Part shown: positions 10,351 through 19,430 of the stretch, piece by piece
Numbering within the stretch: the first letter of the stretch is position 1
How the letters are laid out: each line of letters starts with the position of its first letter
Assembly: GCA_021787035.1 (NCBI GenBank)
Contig: JAJYMM010000135.1
Location: 1 to 64,000, forward strand
Source of the DNA: Actinomycetes bacterium
GTDB lineage: Bacteria; Actinomycetota; Acidimicrobiia; Acidimicrobiales; Palsa-688
Direction: 5' to 3'
DNA length: 64,000 nt
Notes under the pieces: generated by a model
The model's input: the letters and a program-made list of their open reading frames with translations, nothing else
What the model was told of the DNA's origin: nothing
The model's database searches: none
Position numbers and translations under genes: made by a program

Positions 10351-11388
10351 ATGACCCGCGTGACGCTCGCCGAGGTAGCGCGACAAGCTGGGGTCTCGCA
10401 AACAACTGCGTCCTTCGTGCTCGCCGGGCGCGGCGAGGAGATGAGGATCTCCGCGCAGGTCGAGGCGCGCGTGCGACAAGCTGCCCACGAATCGGGTTAC
10501 CGGCCTAACGTCGTTTCTCGGAACCTGCGTACAGGTACAACCCACACGATCGGTTTCGTTTCCGACACCGTCGCAACCACGCCGTTCGCAGGCCACCTAA
10601 TTTGGGGCGCGCTCGATGCGGCCCGGGAACGTGAGCACCTCCTCCTAATTGCCGAGACAGAGGGCGATCCGGACCTGGAGAAGGAGCTCATCGAGTCCAT
10701 GCGCGATAGGCAGGTGGGAGGGATCGTCATCGCCTCCATGTACACCAGGTGGACCACCGTGCCCAAGGGCCTCCTCGAGGGGAAGAGCGTGCTCCTAAAC
10801 GCGCTCCCTTCGAAGCCATGCCCTGTCGCCGCGGTGGTGCCGGACGAGGCCGAGGGGGGCCGAGACGCCGCCAGGACGCTCCTACGAGCTGGCCACACCG
10901 ATGGCATCTATGTGGTCGGCGTAGGGACGAAGCCCGGGCAGGTGCCAAAGGGCGGGGTGGCGGCTGTCGAACGCCTTGCCGGGATAAAAGAGGTGCTTTC
11001 TGGCGCGGGTGTCAGCCTGGCGGGCGGTGCTCTACTTAAGGACTGGCAGCCCCGGGACGGCTACGAGGCGTCGCTCCGGCTCCTTGGCCGAAAGCCCGAG
11101 CCGAAGGCTCTTATATGCCTTAACGACCGCGTCTCGGTCGGCGCCTACCAGGCCCTGGAGGACAAGGGCCTGAAGGTGGGAAGGGACGTCTCGGTCGTTT
11201 CATTCGACGACGAGCCCGTAGCGTCCTGGCTCCGGCCCCAGCTCACGAGCATCGCCATCCCCCACTACGAGCTTGGCCGCAAGGCCATAGAGGTCCTGCT
11301 CGACGGTGGCCACTCCCCACCGGAAGGGACGGTCTACAGGGTCCCGATGCCGATTCGCGAACGGGAGTCAGTCGGTACGCCTCCTTGA
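10351..11388 (+). CDS. LacI-family transcriptional regulator of the sugar operon
   Basis: The 345-residue protein begins with a LacI helix-turn-helix (TLAEVARQAGVSQTTASFVL, then hinge helix YRPNVVSRNLRTG) and continues with a periplasmic-binding-like effector domain (GFVSDTVATTPFAG, CLNDRVSVGAYQAL, VVSFDDEP, LTSIAIPHYELG). Such proteins repress transport and hydrolase genes until a sugar or sugar phosphate binds. The start at 10351 places the helix-turn-helix at the N-terminus; an AAGGAGGG site lies about 13 bases upstream. Divergent placement and the palindrome at 10275-10292 suggest it controls the adjacent uptake and hydrolase operon. Confidence 0.93.
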   Translation: MTRVTLAEVARQAGVSQTTASFVLAGRGEEMRISAQVEARVRQAAHESGYRPNVVSRNLRTGTTHTIGFVSDTVATTPFAGHLIWGALDAAREREHLLLIAETEGDPDLEKELIESMRDRQVGGIVIASMYTRWTTVPKGLLEGKSVLLNALPSKPCPVAAVVPDEAEGGRDAARTLLRAGHTDGIYVVGVGTKPGQVPKGGVAAVERLAGIKEVLSGAGVSLAGGALLKDWQPRDGYEASLRLLGRKPEPKALICLNDRVSVGAYQALEDKGLKVGRDVSVVSFDDEPVASWLRPQLTSIAIPHYELGRKAIEVLLDGGHSPPEGTVYRVPMPIRERESVGTPP

Positions 11389-11459
11389 GGCCTCGCTCCT
11401 GAGCCCCGCGGCCCCCCTTGACGACTTCTCGGACGCCCCTTAACAACTTCTCGGATGCA

Positions 11460-11485
11460 GACGGGCGGGCAAGCCGTTACCCGTC
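11460..11485. terminator. Weak hairpin between convergent genes
   Basis: GACGGG and CCCGTC pair around an inner CGG/CCG pair, between the end of the LacI gene and the end of the helicase gene, overlapping the latter's stop. A near-direct repeat ACTTCTCGGA(C/T)GC lies just upstream at about 11421-11458. Confidence 0.35.
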
Positions 11486-12893
11486 ACCGTCGAACATCCT
11501 GGCGCCGGCGCTGGCCAGAAGAACGCGCCTGCGCCGCTCCTGCCCTGATGCGACGTGCACCTCCCGGCTTCTTCGGGCTCGCACCCGTCGGGGCAATGCG
11601 CTCGGCTCCTCCCCTACTGGGACGTCCCGGGGCTCCGGGTTTCTTCGCCCTGTCCGCCCTAGGGGCGAAGCGCTCAGCCGCGGGGTCCTTGCGCTCTGGG
11701 CGGCTTTGGAGGGCTCGAGGCTCGCGGGCGGGGCCTATGGACGCAAGCGACGGCACGTCCGGCGACGAGATCCCATTGGAAAGACCAAGCTTCTTTTGCA
11801 TGAGCTTGGTCTTTACGACGTGCTCATGGCCAACCAGGGACACGACGGTCCCGTCCGCGCCAGCCCTCCCGGTACGGCCAGCACGGTGGACGTAGTCAGT
11901 GGGGTCGGCGGGGGGGTCGAAGTGGACCACGAGCGGGACGGCGTCGACGTGGATCCCGCGGGAGGCGACATCGGTGGCGACAAGGACGTCGAGGCGGCCG
12001 GAACGAAACGCGGCCAAAGCCCGGTCCCGCTGCACCTGGCTGCGGTCGCCATGGATGGCTTCGGCCTGCAGGCCTGACCGGGCGAGACGGTCTGAGAGGC
12101 GGTCCGCTCCCCGCCTCGTCCGGCAAAAGACGATGGCCGGTCCGCGGGCGGTGATCGCCTCGGCCGTGACTGCGACGCGGTCTTCGGCCTCGACGCGCCA
12201 GAAGTGGTGCTGCACGTGGCCCTCGTCAGCGCGGGCGGGTTGGACATCGTGGCGCACAGGGTTGTGCTGGTAGTCCTTAACCAGCTTTTCGACCGGGCCT
12301 TCGAGGGTCGCCGAGAAAAGGAGGGTCTGGCGGGACGCGCTCGTCATGTCGATCAGACGGCGCACCGCCGGCAGGAAGCCCATGTCGGCCATCCGGTCCG
12401 CTTCGTCCACGACCACCACTCCCACGAGGGAAAGGTCGACGCAACGACGCTCCACCAGATCGGCGAGCCTCCCCGGGCAGGCGATCAACACATCGACGCC
12501 CCTTTGCAGAGCGCCAAGCTGCTTGCCATAGCCGACGCCGCCGTAGATAGACGCCACTCGCGCGTCTACTGCCGCCGCCAGAGGGGCAATCTCGGCCTCG
12601 ATCTGGGCTGCTAGCTCCCGCGTTGGGACGAGTACGAGCGCCGACGGGTGCCTGTGGCCCCGCTTCCCGGCGCCGAGGCGGGTCAGGATCGCCAGCCCGA
12701 AAGCCAAGGTCTTGCCTGACCCCGTCGGGGCCATGCCGCATACGTCGCGCCCGGCAAGGCTGTCGGGGAGCGTGGCGGCCTGAATGGGGAAGGGCGCGGT
12801 GATGCCCCTACGGCCCAAGGCGGCCGCCAGCGCCTGAGGGACGCCGAGGTCGCCGAAGCCGGCAGAGGTGCCGGAAATAGGAAAAGTACTCAC
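11484..12893 (-). CDS. DEAD-box ATP-dependent RNA helicase
   Basis: The 469-residue protein has the full DEAD-box set: Q motif (FGDLGVPQAL and PFPIQAATLP), motif I APTGSGKT, Ia VPTRELAAQ, Ib CPGRL, II VDEADRM, III SATLEG, IV IVFCRTRRGAD, V ATDVASRGI and VI HRAGRTGRAG. Motif II reads DEAD. These enzymes unwind RNA duplexes, often in ribosome assembly, mRNA decay or cold adaptation. The C-terminal 80 residues are Arg/Pro/Lys-rich and probably bind RNA. A GTG start at 12893 with GGAG close upstream was chosen; the longer reading frame lacks a site. A cold-shock protein gene lies on the other side of the upstream region. Confidence 0.93.
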   Translation of the reverse strand: MSTFPISGTSAGFGDLGVPQALAAALGRRGITAPFPIQAATLPDSLAGRDVCGMAPTGSGKTLAFGLAILTRLGAGKRGHRHPSALVLVPTRELAAQIEAEIAPLAAAVDARVASIYGGVGYGKQLGALQRGVDVLIACPGRLADLVERRCVDLSLVGVVVVDEADRMADMGFLPAVRRLIDMTSASRQTLLFSATLEGPVEKLVKDYQHNPVRHDVQPARADEGHVQHHFWRVEAEDRVAVTAEAITARGPAIVFCRTRRGADRLSDRLARSGLQAEAIHGDRSQVQRDRALAAFRSGRLDVLVATDVASRGIHVDAVPLVVHFDPPADPTDYVHRAGRTGRAGADGTVVSLVGHEHVVKTKLMQKKLGLSNGISSPDVPSLASIGPAREPRALQSRPERKDPAAERFAPRADRAKKPGAPGRPSRGGAERIAPTGASPKKPGGARRIRAGAAQARSSGQRRRQDVRR

Positions 12894-13314
12894 GAAACTC
12901 CAATCGGTCCAGATCGGGGAAGATGGCCGACTCGAAACCTGTCTCGTGGGCCTGGCCAGCGCCGTCCGCCAGCCACCGCCAGGCAACGCCCGCGGTATCG
13001 TCGCGTCAGCATAGCCGACGAAGTGGACGGGGCGGCACGAGAGCCGAGGCAGCCGAGCGCTCCACCCGCCATTGGCACCCCGGCGCCTACCAGGGCACGA
13101 GGAGGCACGCAGATGCCCAGGGGCCCCTCCGGAGATGCCCTGGCCACGGGGCTCGGCACCGGCGTCGTCGCCTCAACTGGGACTGGCCGCGTCCCAAGTG
13201 CTAAGCTGTGCGCAGCCACGGTCCAAGTCATGCCGGTCGTGTGCCATTGCCGGTTCCCCATTGAGGTTTCCTGCAAGCTGTCTGAGCGTGACAAGCAGGA
13301 GGAGAGAGCGGTCG
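12894..13314. other. Intergenic region between divergent genes
   Basis: About 420 bases between the helicase (minus) and cold-shock (plus) genes. No coding frame is convincing. The half next to the cold-shock gene is probably its long 5' leader, common for csp genes, but no conserved structure can be asserted. Confidence 0.4.
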
Positions 13315-13518
13315 ATGCCTACCGGCACCGTGAAGTGGTTCAATGCATCCAAGGGTTATGGCTTCATCGCACCCGATGATGGCAGCCCGGACGTCTTCGC
13401 CCATTTTTCGTCCATCGAGGGTTCCGGTTACCGGGAGCTCGCCGAAGGGCAGAGAGTGGACTTCGAGACGGAGCAAGGCCCCAAGGGCCCGCAGGCGAAG
13501 CGGGTCCGTCCACTCTAA
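13315..13518 (+). CDS. Cold-shock domain protein (CspA family)
   Basis: The 67-residue protein is a single OB-fold cold-shock domain: [16 protein letters not shown] holds RNP1 (KGYGFI) and DVFAHFS is RNP2. It ends [20 protein letters not shown] then AKRVRPL, matching the family to its last residue. It binds single-stranded RNA or DNA and melts secondary structure. An AGGAGGAG sequence lies about 10 bases before the ATG. A hairpin follows the stop by four bases, so it is probably monocistronic. Confidence 0.96.
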   Translation: MPTGTVKWFNASKGYGFIAPDDGSPDVFAHFSSIEGSGYRELAEGQRVDFETEQGPKGPQAKRVRPL

Positions 13519-13522
13519 CTGG

Positions 13523-13561
13523 TGGTTTTGGCGGCTCTGGCTCTGGCCAGCGCCACAACCA
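13523..13561 (+). terminator. Hairpin after the cold-shock gene
   Basis: TGGTTTTGGCG and CGCCACAACCA pair over 11 positions with one mismatch around a 17-base loop. It begins four bases after the cold-shock stop codon. No U tract follows. Confidence 0.6.
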
Positions 13562-14056
13562 GGCAGAAGAGTAGTTAGCATCCAAACCCCGCGGCGGTAG
13601 GGCGTTTGCCCTCCGAGTCGGAGGGGGCGGCTATGGCCAATGCTGGCTTGGTCGCGCCCTAACGCCGCGCTTAGTACCACCTACCCCGAGAGGACGCGTG
13701 CCGGGTCCCTTGGCATGGTGGATGGCGCGCAACGTGGACCATTGGGTGCCTGCCCGCGCCATTGGCGCGCTGAACGAGTGCCCCTTTTGTCCTCGTCCAT
13801 CCCGGCGATGGTGGACCCGCTAGCCAGGATCACTACCCCACGCTGAGCACTCCTTCGCGCCCGCGCCTTGGGTCGATCGGGCCTTTTCTGGTCCTCTGGC
13901 GGCTGCGATGGCCCTGGCGATCGCCCACCCTTGGGCAAAAATGGGCGAACTGCACCATTTTTCATATTTTGCGCCTTGAGCGCTGTCTTCACTCCCCCTT
14001 CACACAACGCTCACAAGTGTCGTTGAACATAAGGACCAGCTGAGAACCAGCCCCCT
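13562..14056. other. Intergenic region
   Basis: About 500 bases before the DUF5666-like gene. Short frames on both strands show no family match. An AT-richer patch near 13940-13980 (CATTTTTCATATTTTGCGCC) may belong to the promoter of the next gene. Confidence 0.35.
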
Positions 14057-14082
14057 CCCCGGCACCGAGTCATCGGCCGGGG
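14057..14082 (+). promoter_or_regulatory. 5' leader hairpin of the DUF5666-like gene
   Basis: CCCCGG, then CCGA-GTCA-TCGG, then CCGGGG forms a nested stem (6 bp plus 4 bp with a two-base bulge). It ends 10 bases before the AGGAGG site of the gene starting at 14104. It may protect or regulate the leader; no known riboswitch class is recognised. Confidence 0.4.
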
Positions 14083-14103
14083 CGGACAACCCAGGAGGAC
14101 AAA

Positions 14104-15261
14104 ATGACAGTGGAAGGCCAAGTCAGCGCGGGGTGGCGTTCCTCCCCCGGCAACTCGGAGGTGGCGACGAAGGGTTTCTTTCGCCTCCTCCTCTCGGTGG
14201 TCGTAGTACTCGGCCTTGGCTGGCTCGTGCCAGCCGGGGGCCTCGCCATTGCGAGTGCAACACCCGCCCACCATGGCGACCAACGGTGGCGGGGCCAGGG
14301 CGCGGGCGAGGGGCGCGGGCACGACTTCCGCGACGTCCATTCGGCAACGGGAACGGTGACGGGGCTCGGCACCAACGAGTTCAGCATGGTCACCGAAAAG
14401 GGCACGACCCTGGATGTCGACACAGCGAATGCCCGGTACCGAGAGCCGGGGGTGCCGAGCGGTAGCGTCAGCGTCGTCGTCGGCGACAAGGTCCAGGTGC
14501 GAGGCAGCCAGCAAAGCTCGGAGAAATTCGTTGCGAAGTTGGTCAAGATCCCCCAAGCTTCGGCCGTCGGCAGGGTTCAAGCCGTTGCGGGATATGACAT
14601 AACCCTTAACCCGGTCAGGTCGACGCTTACATCGACAAGTGTCACGATCGTCGCCGACGGCTCGGCTAGCCGCTACATAGACCCCGGGGTCAGCAAGCCA
14701 AGTATTTCCGATGTCAGGGTCGGGGAACTAGTCGCAGTCCGAGGTACGCAGGAAGGTGCGGTACCGGGCGCCGCCGTGAACACCTTGGCCATCCGTGCAG
14801 CCGTAGTCGATGTACCGCGCGTGAACGACGTTGGCGTGGTGGGAAACCTCGACACGACAAAAGGCACCTTTACGCTCACTTCCACCAGTTCGACGCTGAC
14901 GATCAATGTAAACGCGACGACGACTACCAAATACGTGGTAACAGGAGTGAGGTCGGCGACTATCGACAACTTGGTCAATGGCGACATAGCGAGGGTAACC
15001 GGCAACCAGGAGGGCACGGATGCCTTGAGCGCTACGATCGTGAGGGTCCTCGGCGAGAGCCACGTGCATGGCGACCACAACGGCAGCAGGCCTGACGGGA
15101 GGTCAGGCAAAGGCGGCATGCCGGGTTCGGAAAGCGGGCACCCCGGAGGCCCTGGAGACGGCGGCCACAGCCACCACGGGAGTGGTGACCGCAGCCAGAG
15201 CGGTAGTAGTGACGGCGGTACGCACTCTGGCGGTCACCGGGGTCACCACGGCGGCAACTGA
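14104..15261 (+). CDS. Exported DUF5666-like triple-repeat protein with a His/Gly-rich tail
   Basis: The 385-residue product has an N-terminal hydrophobic segment (FFRLLLSVVVVLGLGWLV) ending ASATPAH, so it is exported. Three successive OB-like units of about 65-75 residues follow, each with the pattern G.V..l....f.l, then VGDKVQVRG, VGELVAVRGTQEG or NGDIARVTGNQEG. This fits the DUF5666 domain, whose role is not known. The last 65 residues are rich in His, Gly and Ser (HSHHGSGDRSQSG, GGHRGHHGG) and could bind metal ions. AGGAGGAC stands before the ATG. The gene is isolated, with a hairpin in its leader and a repeat block plus hairpin after it. Confidence 0.75.
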   Translation: MTVEGQVSAGWRSSPGNSEVATKGFFRLLLSVVVVLGLGWLVPAGGLAIASATPAHHGDQRWRGQGAGEGRGHDFRDVHSATGTVTGLGTNEFSMVTEKGTTLDVDTANARYREPGVPSGSVSVVVGDKVQVRGSQQSSEKFVAKLVKIPQASAVGRVQAVAGYDITLNPVRSTLTSTSVTIVADGSASRYIDPGVSKPSISDVRVGELVAVRGTQEGAVPGAAVNTLAIRAAVVDVPRVNDVGVVGNLDTTKGTFTLTSTSSTLTINVNATTTTKYVVTGVRSATIDNLVNGDIARVTGNQEGTDALSATIVRVLGESHVHGDHNGSRPDGRSGKGGMPGSESGHPGGPGDGGHSHHGSGDRSQSGSSDGGTHSGGHRGHHGGN

Positions 15262-15288
15262 GCGCCCGGCGACGCGAGACAAGGGCGC

Positions 15289-15357
15289 CCCTCAAATCGA
15301 GCTCACCATAGCCCTCAAATCGAGCTCGCCATAGCCCTCAAATCGAGCTCACCATAG
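15289..15357. repeat. Three tandem 23-bp repeats
   Basis: The unit CCCTCAAATCGAGCTC(A/G)CCATAG occurs three times without spacers at 15289, 15312 and 15335; only one base differs. The third copy runs into a perfect hairpin. The block separates two convergent genes. Confidence 0.9.
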
Positions 15358-15381
15358 GAGGTGGCCAGCTACCTCCTATGG
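15352..15381. terminator. Perfect 11-bp hairpin between convergent genes
   Basis: CCATAGGAGGT, an 8-base loop, then ACCTCCTATGG. The right arm includes the stop codon and last codons of the minus-strand SGNH gene. It could end transcription from both sides. Confidence 0.7.
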
Positions 15382-17327
15382 ACGCTGCCGCTCCCACGCC
15401 GCCTCAAGGCCAGCACGATCAAGACAATCCCAGCAAAAGCAAGCACGACCACCAAGGCGACCCCGGCTCCGCCCAAGTCTCCGCCCGAACCAGTTCGTCG
15501 TGGCAAGGGGCTACTGGCCTGAGCACGACCCTGCGTCCCTCCCGGTGCTGTCGAGCTGGCAGCAACCGACGAGGTCGATGTGGCACCCGAAGTGGTGCTC
15601 GCGCTCGTAGGGCTAGCGGGGCGAGTGGTGACGCTCGCGCTCGTGGAGCTAGCAGGGCGAGTGGTAGTAGGAGACGTGACGGTGCTTGTCCGCTGCGGTG
15701 AGGTAGTCGTAGAACCCCCCTTCCGAGCCGTGGTGGTCGGGCCGGAGGTCGGGCTAGCACTAGTCGAAGGCCTCGTCGACACCCGCCCTCCACCCGTCGA
15801 CACCCGCCCTCCAGCAGGGCTCGCTGCGGCTAAGACATTTTCTGCCGCCTGGGCCCCCGGGCAACCAGGCGTCGGGGTCACCGCCACGACGGGTGGAAGC
15901 TGGGGTGCCTCGGGTATGCCAAAGAGCGTTGTCGGGATGGCATTAGCCATGGCGGTCTGACCCGCCGGGTTGGGGTGGAGGTTGTCGGCGTTGAAATATG
16001 GGGTGAAGGGCAGAGCCGGCTGGCACTGCCCGTCATAGACGTCCCCCATCACGGCCGCAAGGTTGATCACGCCGTCAAAGCCGGTGCCCGGGCCGGTAGC
16101 CCATGAGTTGACCGCCTGAAGCGTCGCCTGTTCTGAGGCGGTCCAGTCTTCAGGTATGCACGAGCTCGGCGGACTACACGGCGGCGAAGTCTTTCGAGGC
16201 AACAGAGGTACCCCGTAAACCTTGAGACCGGCCGCATGAACCTGGGCTATGACCTGCTTCAACCCGGCGATGATCGACGCTGCGCTCCCATACGGGGGGT
16301 CGTTGTCGGCATAGCCGAACCAGATGTCATTGGTACCGAGGAGGACCACCACTGCCTTTACGCCCGGCAATTGCAGGGCATCGCGGCCCAAGCGCGCCAC
16401 CCCTGGTGCGCCCCCGCCGGTAGCGGCGAAACTGTTCTCCCCACCATGCGCGTTGTCGCCTGGTGGGAAAGCAGTGAGCGTGTTGCCTGCAATGCCCTCG
16501 TCCACCACTGCCACCTGCTCGTCTGCCGGCAGCTGGGAGATGCGCTGCTGCAGCGCATCCACCCATGAAAAGCCTGCGTTATCCGCGCCGAAACCGTCGG
16601 TGATCGAGTCCCCGAAGGCGACGACGGTCCCGAGCGCCTGGCTCCCGCCTACCTCGACCGCCGACAGCCATCGCGTCCACCAGTCTGCCCCGGTGAAGGC
16701 TGACCCGTTCAGCGAACCCGTCTGGTTGCCTCCGCCGTTGCGCGTGTAGTAGGAGACCGTCCGGCCCTGGCAGCAATAGTGGACGCTCACGGGGGCCAGC
16801 CCAGGGGCCCACATGCTAACCACCAGCGTCTCGCCAGCCTGCACGGGCAGCGTGACCGGGTTACTAGTAACGTCTTGGCCAGGCGGGATCGTAACCGAGC
16901 TGCTCCCGTTGAAGGTGACCGGGACCACCGTCCCCGGGACCGCCGCAGCACCGCCCGTGCCTGCCCTTTCGCCGATGGTGACCGCACCGAAGGTAAGCGG
17001 TATTGGCCCCCACTGGTTGGAGAACCGCAGGCTCACCCAACGGCCGCCTACGGCTACCGTTGCCAGGTCCCTTACCGTCGCATTGTCAGCCGCCAGCTTC
17101 GGGAAGGGTTGGAGCAAGAGGTCCATCGGGGACGTCCACGCCGTCAGGGTGGCTGGCGCCGCAGGCTCGGACGAGGAGGTCGCAACAGAGGACGAGGGGG
17201 CGGACGCGGCCACTGGCGCGTTTTGCTGAGCAGTGGCCGATGCTGGCGGCGCAACGACGCCGACCAGCAAGAGAGGGCTCAATATGGCAACCAACCAGCC
17301 CCGCTGGAGGGCCTTCATTTGGTGCAT
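15369..17327 (-). CDS. Surface-anchored SGNH/GDSL-family hydrolase
   Basis: The 652-residue protein has a signal peptide (AILSPLLLVGVVAPPASATA), a beta-rich N-terminal module of about 160 residues and an SGNH hydrolase domain: block I FGDSITDGFG, block III LLGTNDIW and the catalytic D..H in NADNLHPNPAG. The order matches a known group of extracellular GDSL lipases/esterases with an N-terminal jelly-roll-like region. After it come about 100 residues rich in Ser, Thr and Pro, a hydrophobic segment (GVALVVVLAFAGIVLIVLAL) and a short Arg-rich tail, which place the enzyme outside the cell tethered to the membrane. Natural substrates could be acylated sugars, lipids or polysaccharide acetyl groups. 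The start at 17327 was chosen for the signal peptide; ATG 17318 is close behind. Confidence 0.88.
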   Translation of the reverse strand: MHQMKALQRGWLVAILSPLLLVGVVAPPASATAQQNAPVAASAPSSSVATSSSEPAAPATLTAWTSPMDLLLQPFPKLAADNATVRDLATVAVGGRWVSLRFSNQWGPIPLTFGAVTIGERAGTGGAAAVPGTVVPVTFNGSSSVTIPPGQDVTSNPVTLPVQAGETLVVSMWAPGLAPVSVHYCCQGRTVSYYTRNGGGNQTGSLNGSAFTGADWWTRWLSAVEVGGSQALGTVVAFGDSITDGFGADNAGFSWVDALQQRISQLPADEQVAVVDEGIAGNTLTAFPPGDNAHGGENSFAATGGGAPGVARLGRDALQLPGVKAVVVLLGTNDIWFGYADNDPPYGSAASIIAGLKQVIAQVHAAGLKVYGVPLLPRKTSPPCSPPSSCIPEDWTASEQATLQAVNSWATGPGTGFDGVINLAAVMGDVYDGQCQPALPFTPYFNADNLHPNPAGQTAMANAIPTTLFGIPEAPQLPPVVAVTPTPGCPGAQAAENVLAAASPAGGRVSTGGGRVSTRPSTSASPTSGPTTTARKGGSTTTSPQRTSTVTSPTTTRPASSTSASVTTRPASPTSASTTSGATSTSSVAASSTAPGGTQGRAQASSPLPRRTGSGGDLGGAGVALVVVLAFAGIVLIVLALRRRGSGSVHRR

Positions 17328-17466
17328 GCTTCGCCGTATGATCTCACACCCCCTATTCAAGCTTGCCACCAGGGCACTCGTTCCATAGCCCGCCCGCAAG
17401 GCCTCCCCAGAAGGCACGGGCTCGGAAGTGTAGCCAAACCTGCTCGCGAAGGTGTAGAAGGAAGGT

Positions 17467-18357
17467 ATGCAAGTTGACCTGCACTGCTGGCGTTTCGACT
17501 GGGCGGGGACGCCGGCCAGGATCGGTCCTGGTGTTGCGGATCTAGCCACCCGGGCTGAGGCCATTGGGGTCCGGACCTTGTCGTTCATGGACCACTACTT
17601 CCAGATGGAGGCCGCAGCCCCAGCGGAGCACCCCATGCTCGAGGGGTACTCTGCCCTAGGCTTCGTGGCCGGCAAGACCCAACGACTGCGCCTCCGGCTG
17701 CTTGTCACGGGCGTGACCTACCGCCACCCGGGCCTCCTCGCCAAGAACGTCACAACGGTGGACGTGCTGTCGGGCGGGCGCTGTGAGCTCGGTATCGGAG
17801 CGGCGTGGTACGAGCGGGAGCACAAAGGTCTGGGCGTGCCGTTCCCACCCCTGGCAGAACGCTTCGAACGGCTGGAGGAAGCAATCCAGATCTGCCTCCA
17901 GATGTGGAGCGACTCCAACGGTCCCTACGAGGGTAAGCACTACAAGCTCGCCGAAACGCTCTGCGAACCCAGACCCGTGAGCCAGCCCCGGCCACGAATC
18001 CTCATTGGTGGCAGCGGGGAACGCAAAACGCTCCGGATGGTGGCTCAGTACGCAGACGCCTGCAACATCATGGGCGAACCGGAACAAGTGGCCCACAAGA
18101 TCGACGTCCTCCGGCGCCACTGCGACGCTCTCGGCCGCGACATCAACGAGATCGAGGTCACCGTCTCGGCCCGAAACCTCTCGCCTACCCCAACACCGGA
18201 CGAGGTGCTCCGGGTCTTCGAGGCTTGGGCCAAGTTAGGCGTGTCCACCATCGTCACGCGGGCGACAAGCGAGGACCCGGCCGCATGGCTCGAGAAACAT
18301 ATCGGCTCCGCGATGGACGAGATCCGCGCCATACAACCAGCCAGGCTGAAGCAGTAA
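17467..18357 (+). CDS. Luciferase-like (LLM-class) F420-dependent oxidoreductase
   Basis: The 296-residue TIM-barrel protein has the LLM pattern: an early strand with FMDHYFQ, GYSALGFVAGKTQRLRL, the LLVTGVTYRHPGLLAKNV segment and the GRCELGIGAAWYEREHKGLG signature, then PRILIGGSGERKTLRMVAQY. In actinobacteria this subclass uses coenzyme F420 rather than FMN, but that cannot be proven from sequence alone. Substrates are varied (alcohols, enones, sugar phosphates). It is divergent from the SGNH gene with 139 bases between them, and its 3' end faces the SDR gene. Confidence 0.88.
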   Translation: MQVDLHCWRFDWAGTPARIGPGVADLATRAEAIGVRTLSFMDHYFQMEAAAPAEHPMLEGYSALGFVAGKTQRLRLRLLVTGVTYRHPGLLAKNVTTVDVLSGGRCELGIGAAWYEREHKGLGVPFPPLAERFERLEEAIQICLQMWSDSNGPYEGKHYKLAETLCEPRPVSQPRPRILIGGSGERKTLRMVAQYADACNIMGEPEQVAHKIDVLRRHCDALGRDINEIEVTVSARNLSPTPTPDEVLRVFEAWAKLGVSTIVTRATSEDPAAWLEKHIGSAMDEIRAIQPARLKQ

Positions 18358-18674
18358 GGCCGCGCTCCACCTTGTCCATGACCTCGCCCAATTATGCCGG
18401 CGGCCGCTTTCGGGGCGCTTCGTGGCGCTTCGTGGCGCTTCGACCCTCGTGCCGAGTGCGCCGTTTCTGCTGATCCAGCCAACGCTTCAACAGGTAGGCG
18501 AGCCCTTCGCACGCGCGGCTGTCCAGCGGAGGTCCGTCGGGCAAACTTGGTCACGTCCGCCAACCGTCGGGCCCTATTTCATATCTCTGAGCGTGATGAA
18601 TCCGTGCCCACCACCGTGCCCACCACCGCTGCCGGCCGACCCCCGGGGCGCCCAAGTTCGGCCCGCGCGCCCGG
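18358..18674. other. Intergenic region between convergent genes, with short repeats
   Basis: It holds a perfect tandem array of GGCGCTTCGT (18414-18443, three units, last base changed) and a duplicated GTGCCCACCACC near 18604-18627. No gene is supported. The repeats could be parts of a decayed sequence. Confidence 0.6.
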
Positions 18675-19430
18675 TCAGTTGGCCCGCGACGGCAGCCTGA
18701 CGGACGTGAGTCCCCCGTCGACCAGCAAATCTACGCCGGTCGTCGAACCCGAAGCCGGCCCAGCGAGGTAGCAGACCGCAGCTGCAACCTCCTCGGCACT
18801 CACCAGGCGCCCATGTGGCTGGCGGGCCACCAAGGCGGCGCGCTCCGCCTCCGGGTCGGCGGCCTGCGACAAGAGGCGGGCAACCCAGGGCGTGTCCGCC
18901 GTCCCGGGGCTCACACAGTTGACCCTTATGCCTTCGTGGAGGTGGTCGGCCGCCATAGCCCGGGTGAGCGCGGCAACGGCGCCCTTCGTGGCACTGTAGA
19001 GCGCCCGCTTGGGAAGCCCCACGCTGGCCGCAACGGAGCAGGTGTTGACGACGGCGGCGTGCCCGGAACGCCTCAACGCCGGCAGGGCAGCCCTAGTCAC
19101 CCGCACCATACCGAAGACGTTTACCTGGAAGACCCGGAGCCATTCCGAGTCGTCATTATCTGCGACCGTGCCCTGAGCGCCGATGCCGGCGTTGTTTACC
19201 AGCACGTCAAGGCCCTCGAAGCGCTCGCACACGGCGTCGACTGCGGTCTCGACACTCGTGGCGTCCGTGACATCGCAAGCCAAAGACTGGAGCCCGTCCT
19301 CGGCGGGCGGAGACGCGAGATCGAGGACCGCAACCCTCGCACCTCTGGCCGCCAGCATCTGTGCCGTCGCCAACCCAATACCCGATGCGCCGCCCGTGAC
19401 CGCGGCAACCAGGCCCGCGAACTCAGCCAA
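18675..19430 (-). CDS. Short-chain dehydrogenase/reductase (SDR)
   Basis: The 251-residue classical SDR has the cofactor motif TGGASGIG (about 12-19), an acidic residue after the second strand (AVLDLA) favouring NAD, the NNAG motif at about 87, catalytic Ser in CSVAAS, and YSATK. The C-terminus GVDLLVDGGLTSVR is typical of sugar and sugar-acid dehydrogenases. The TTG start overlaps the end of the LacI gene by eight bases and has an AGGGAG site within that gene, so the two are co-transcribed. With the divergent LarA-type racemase it suggests a hydroxy-acid or sugar-acid oxidation step. Confidence 0.9.
   Translation of the reverse strand: MAEFAGLVAAVTGGASGIGLATAQMLAARGARVAVLDLASPPAEDGLQSLACDVTDATSVETAVDAVCERFEGLDVLVNNAGIGAQGTVADNDDSEWLRVFQVNVFGMVRVTRAALPALRRSGHAAVVNTCSVAASVGLPKRALYSATKGAVAALTRAMAADHLHEGIRVNCVSPGTADTPWVARLLSQAADPEAERAALVARQPHGRLVSAEEVAAAVCYLAGPASGSTTGVDLLVDGGLTSVRLPSRAN

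Noticed and set aside
13681-14007. Minus-strand 108-residue frame before the DUF5666-like gene
   Set aside because: Low-complexity basic sequence without a start signal or neighbours.
15289-15357. Possible CRISPR array
   Set aside because: Repeats are directly adjacent with no spacers and no cas genes are present.
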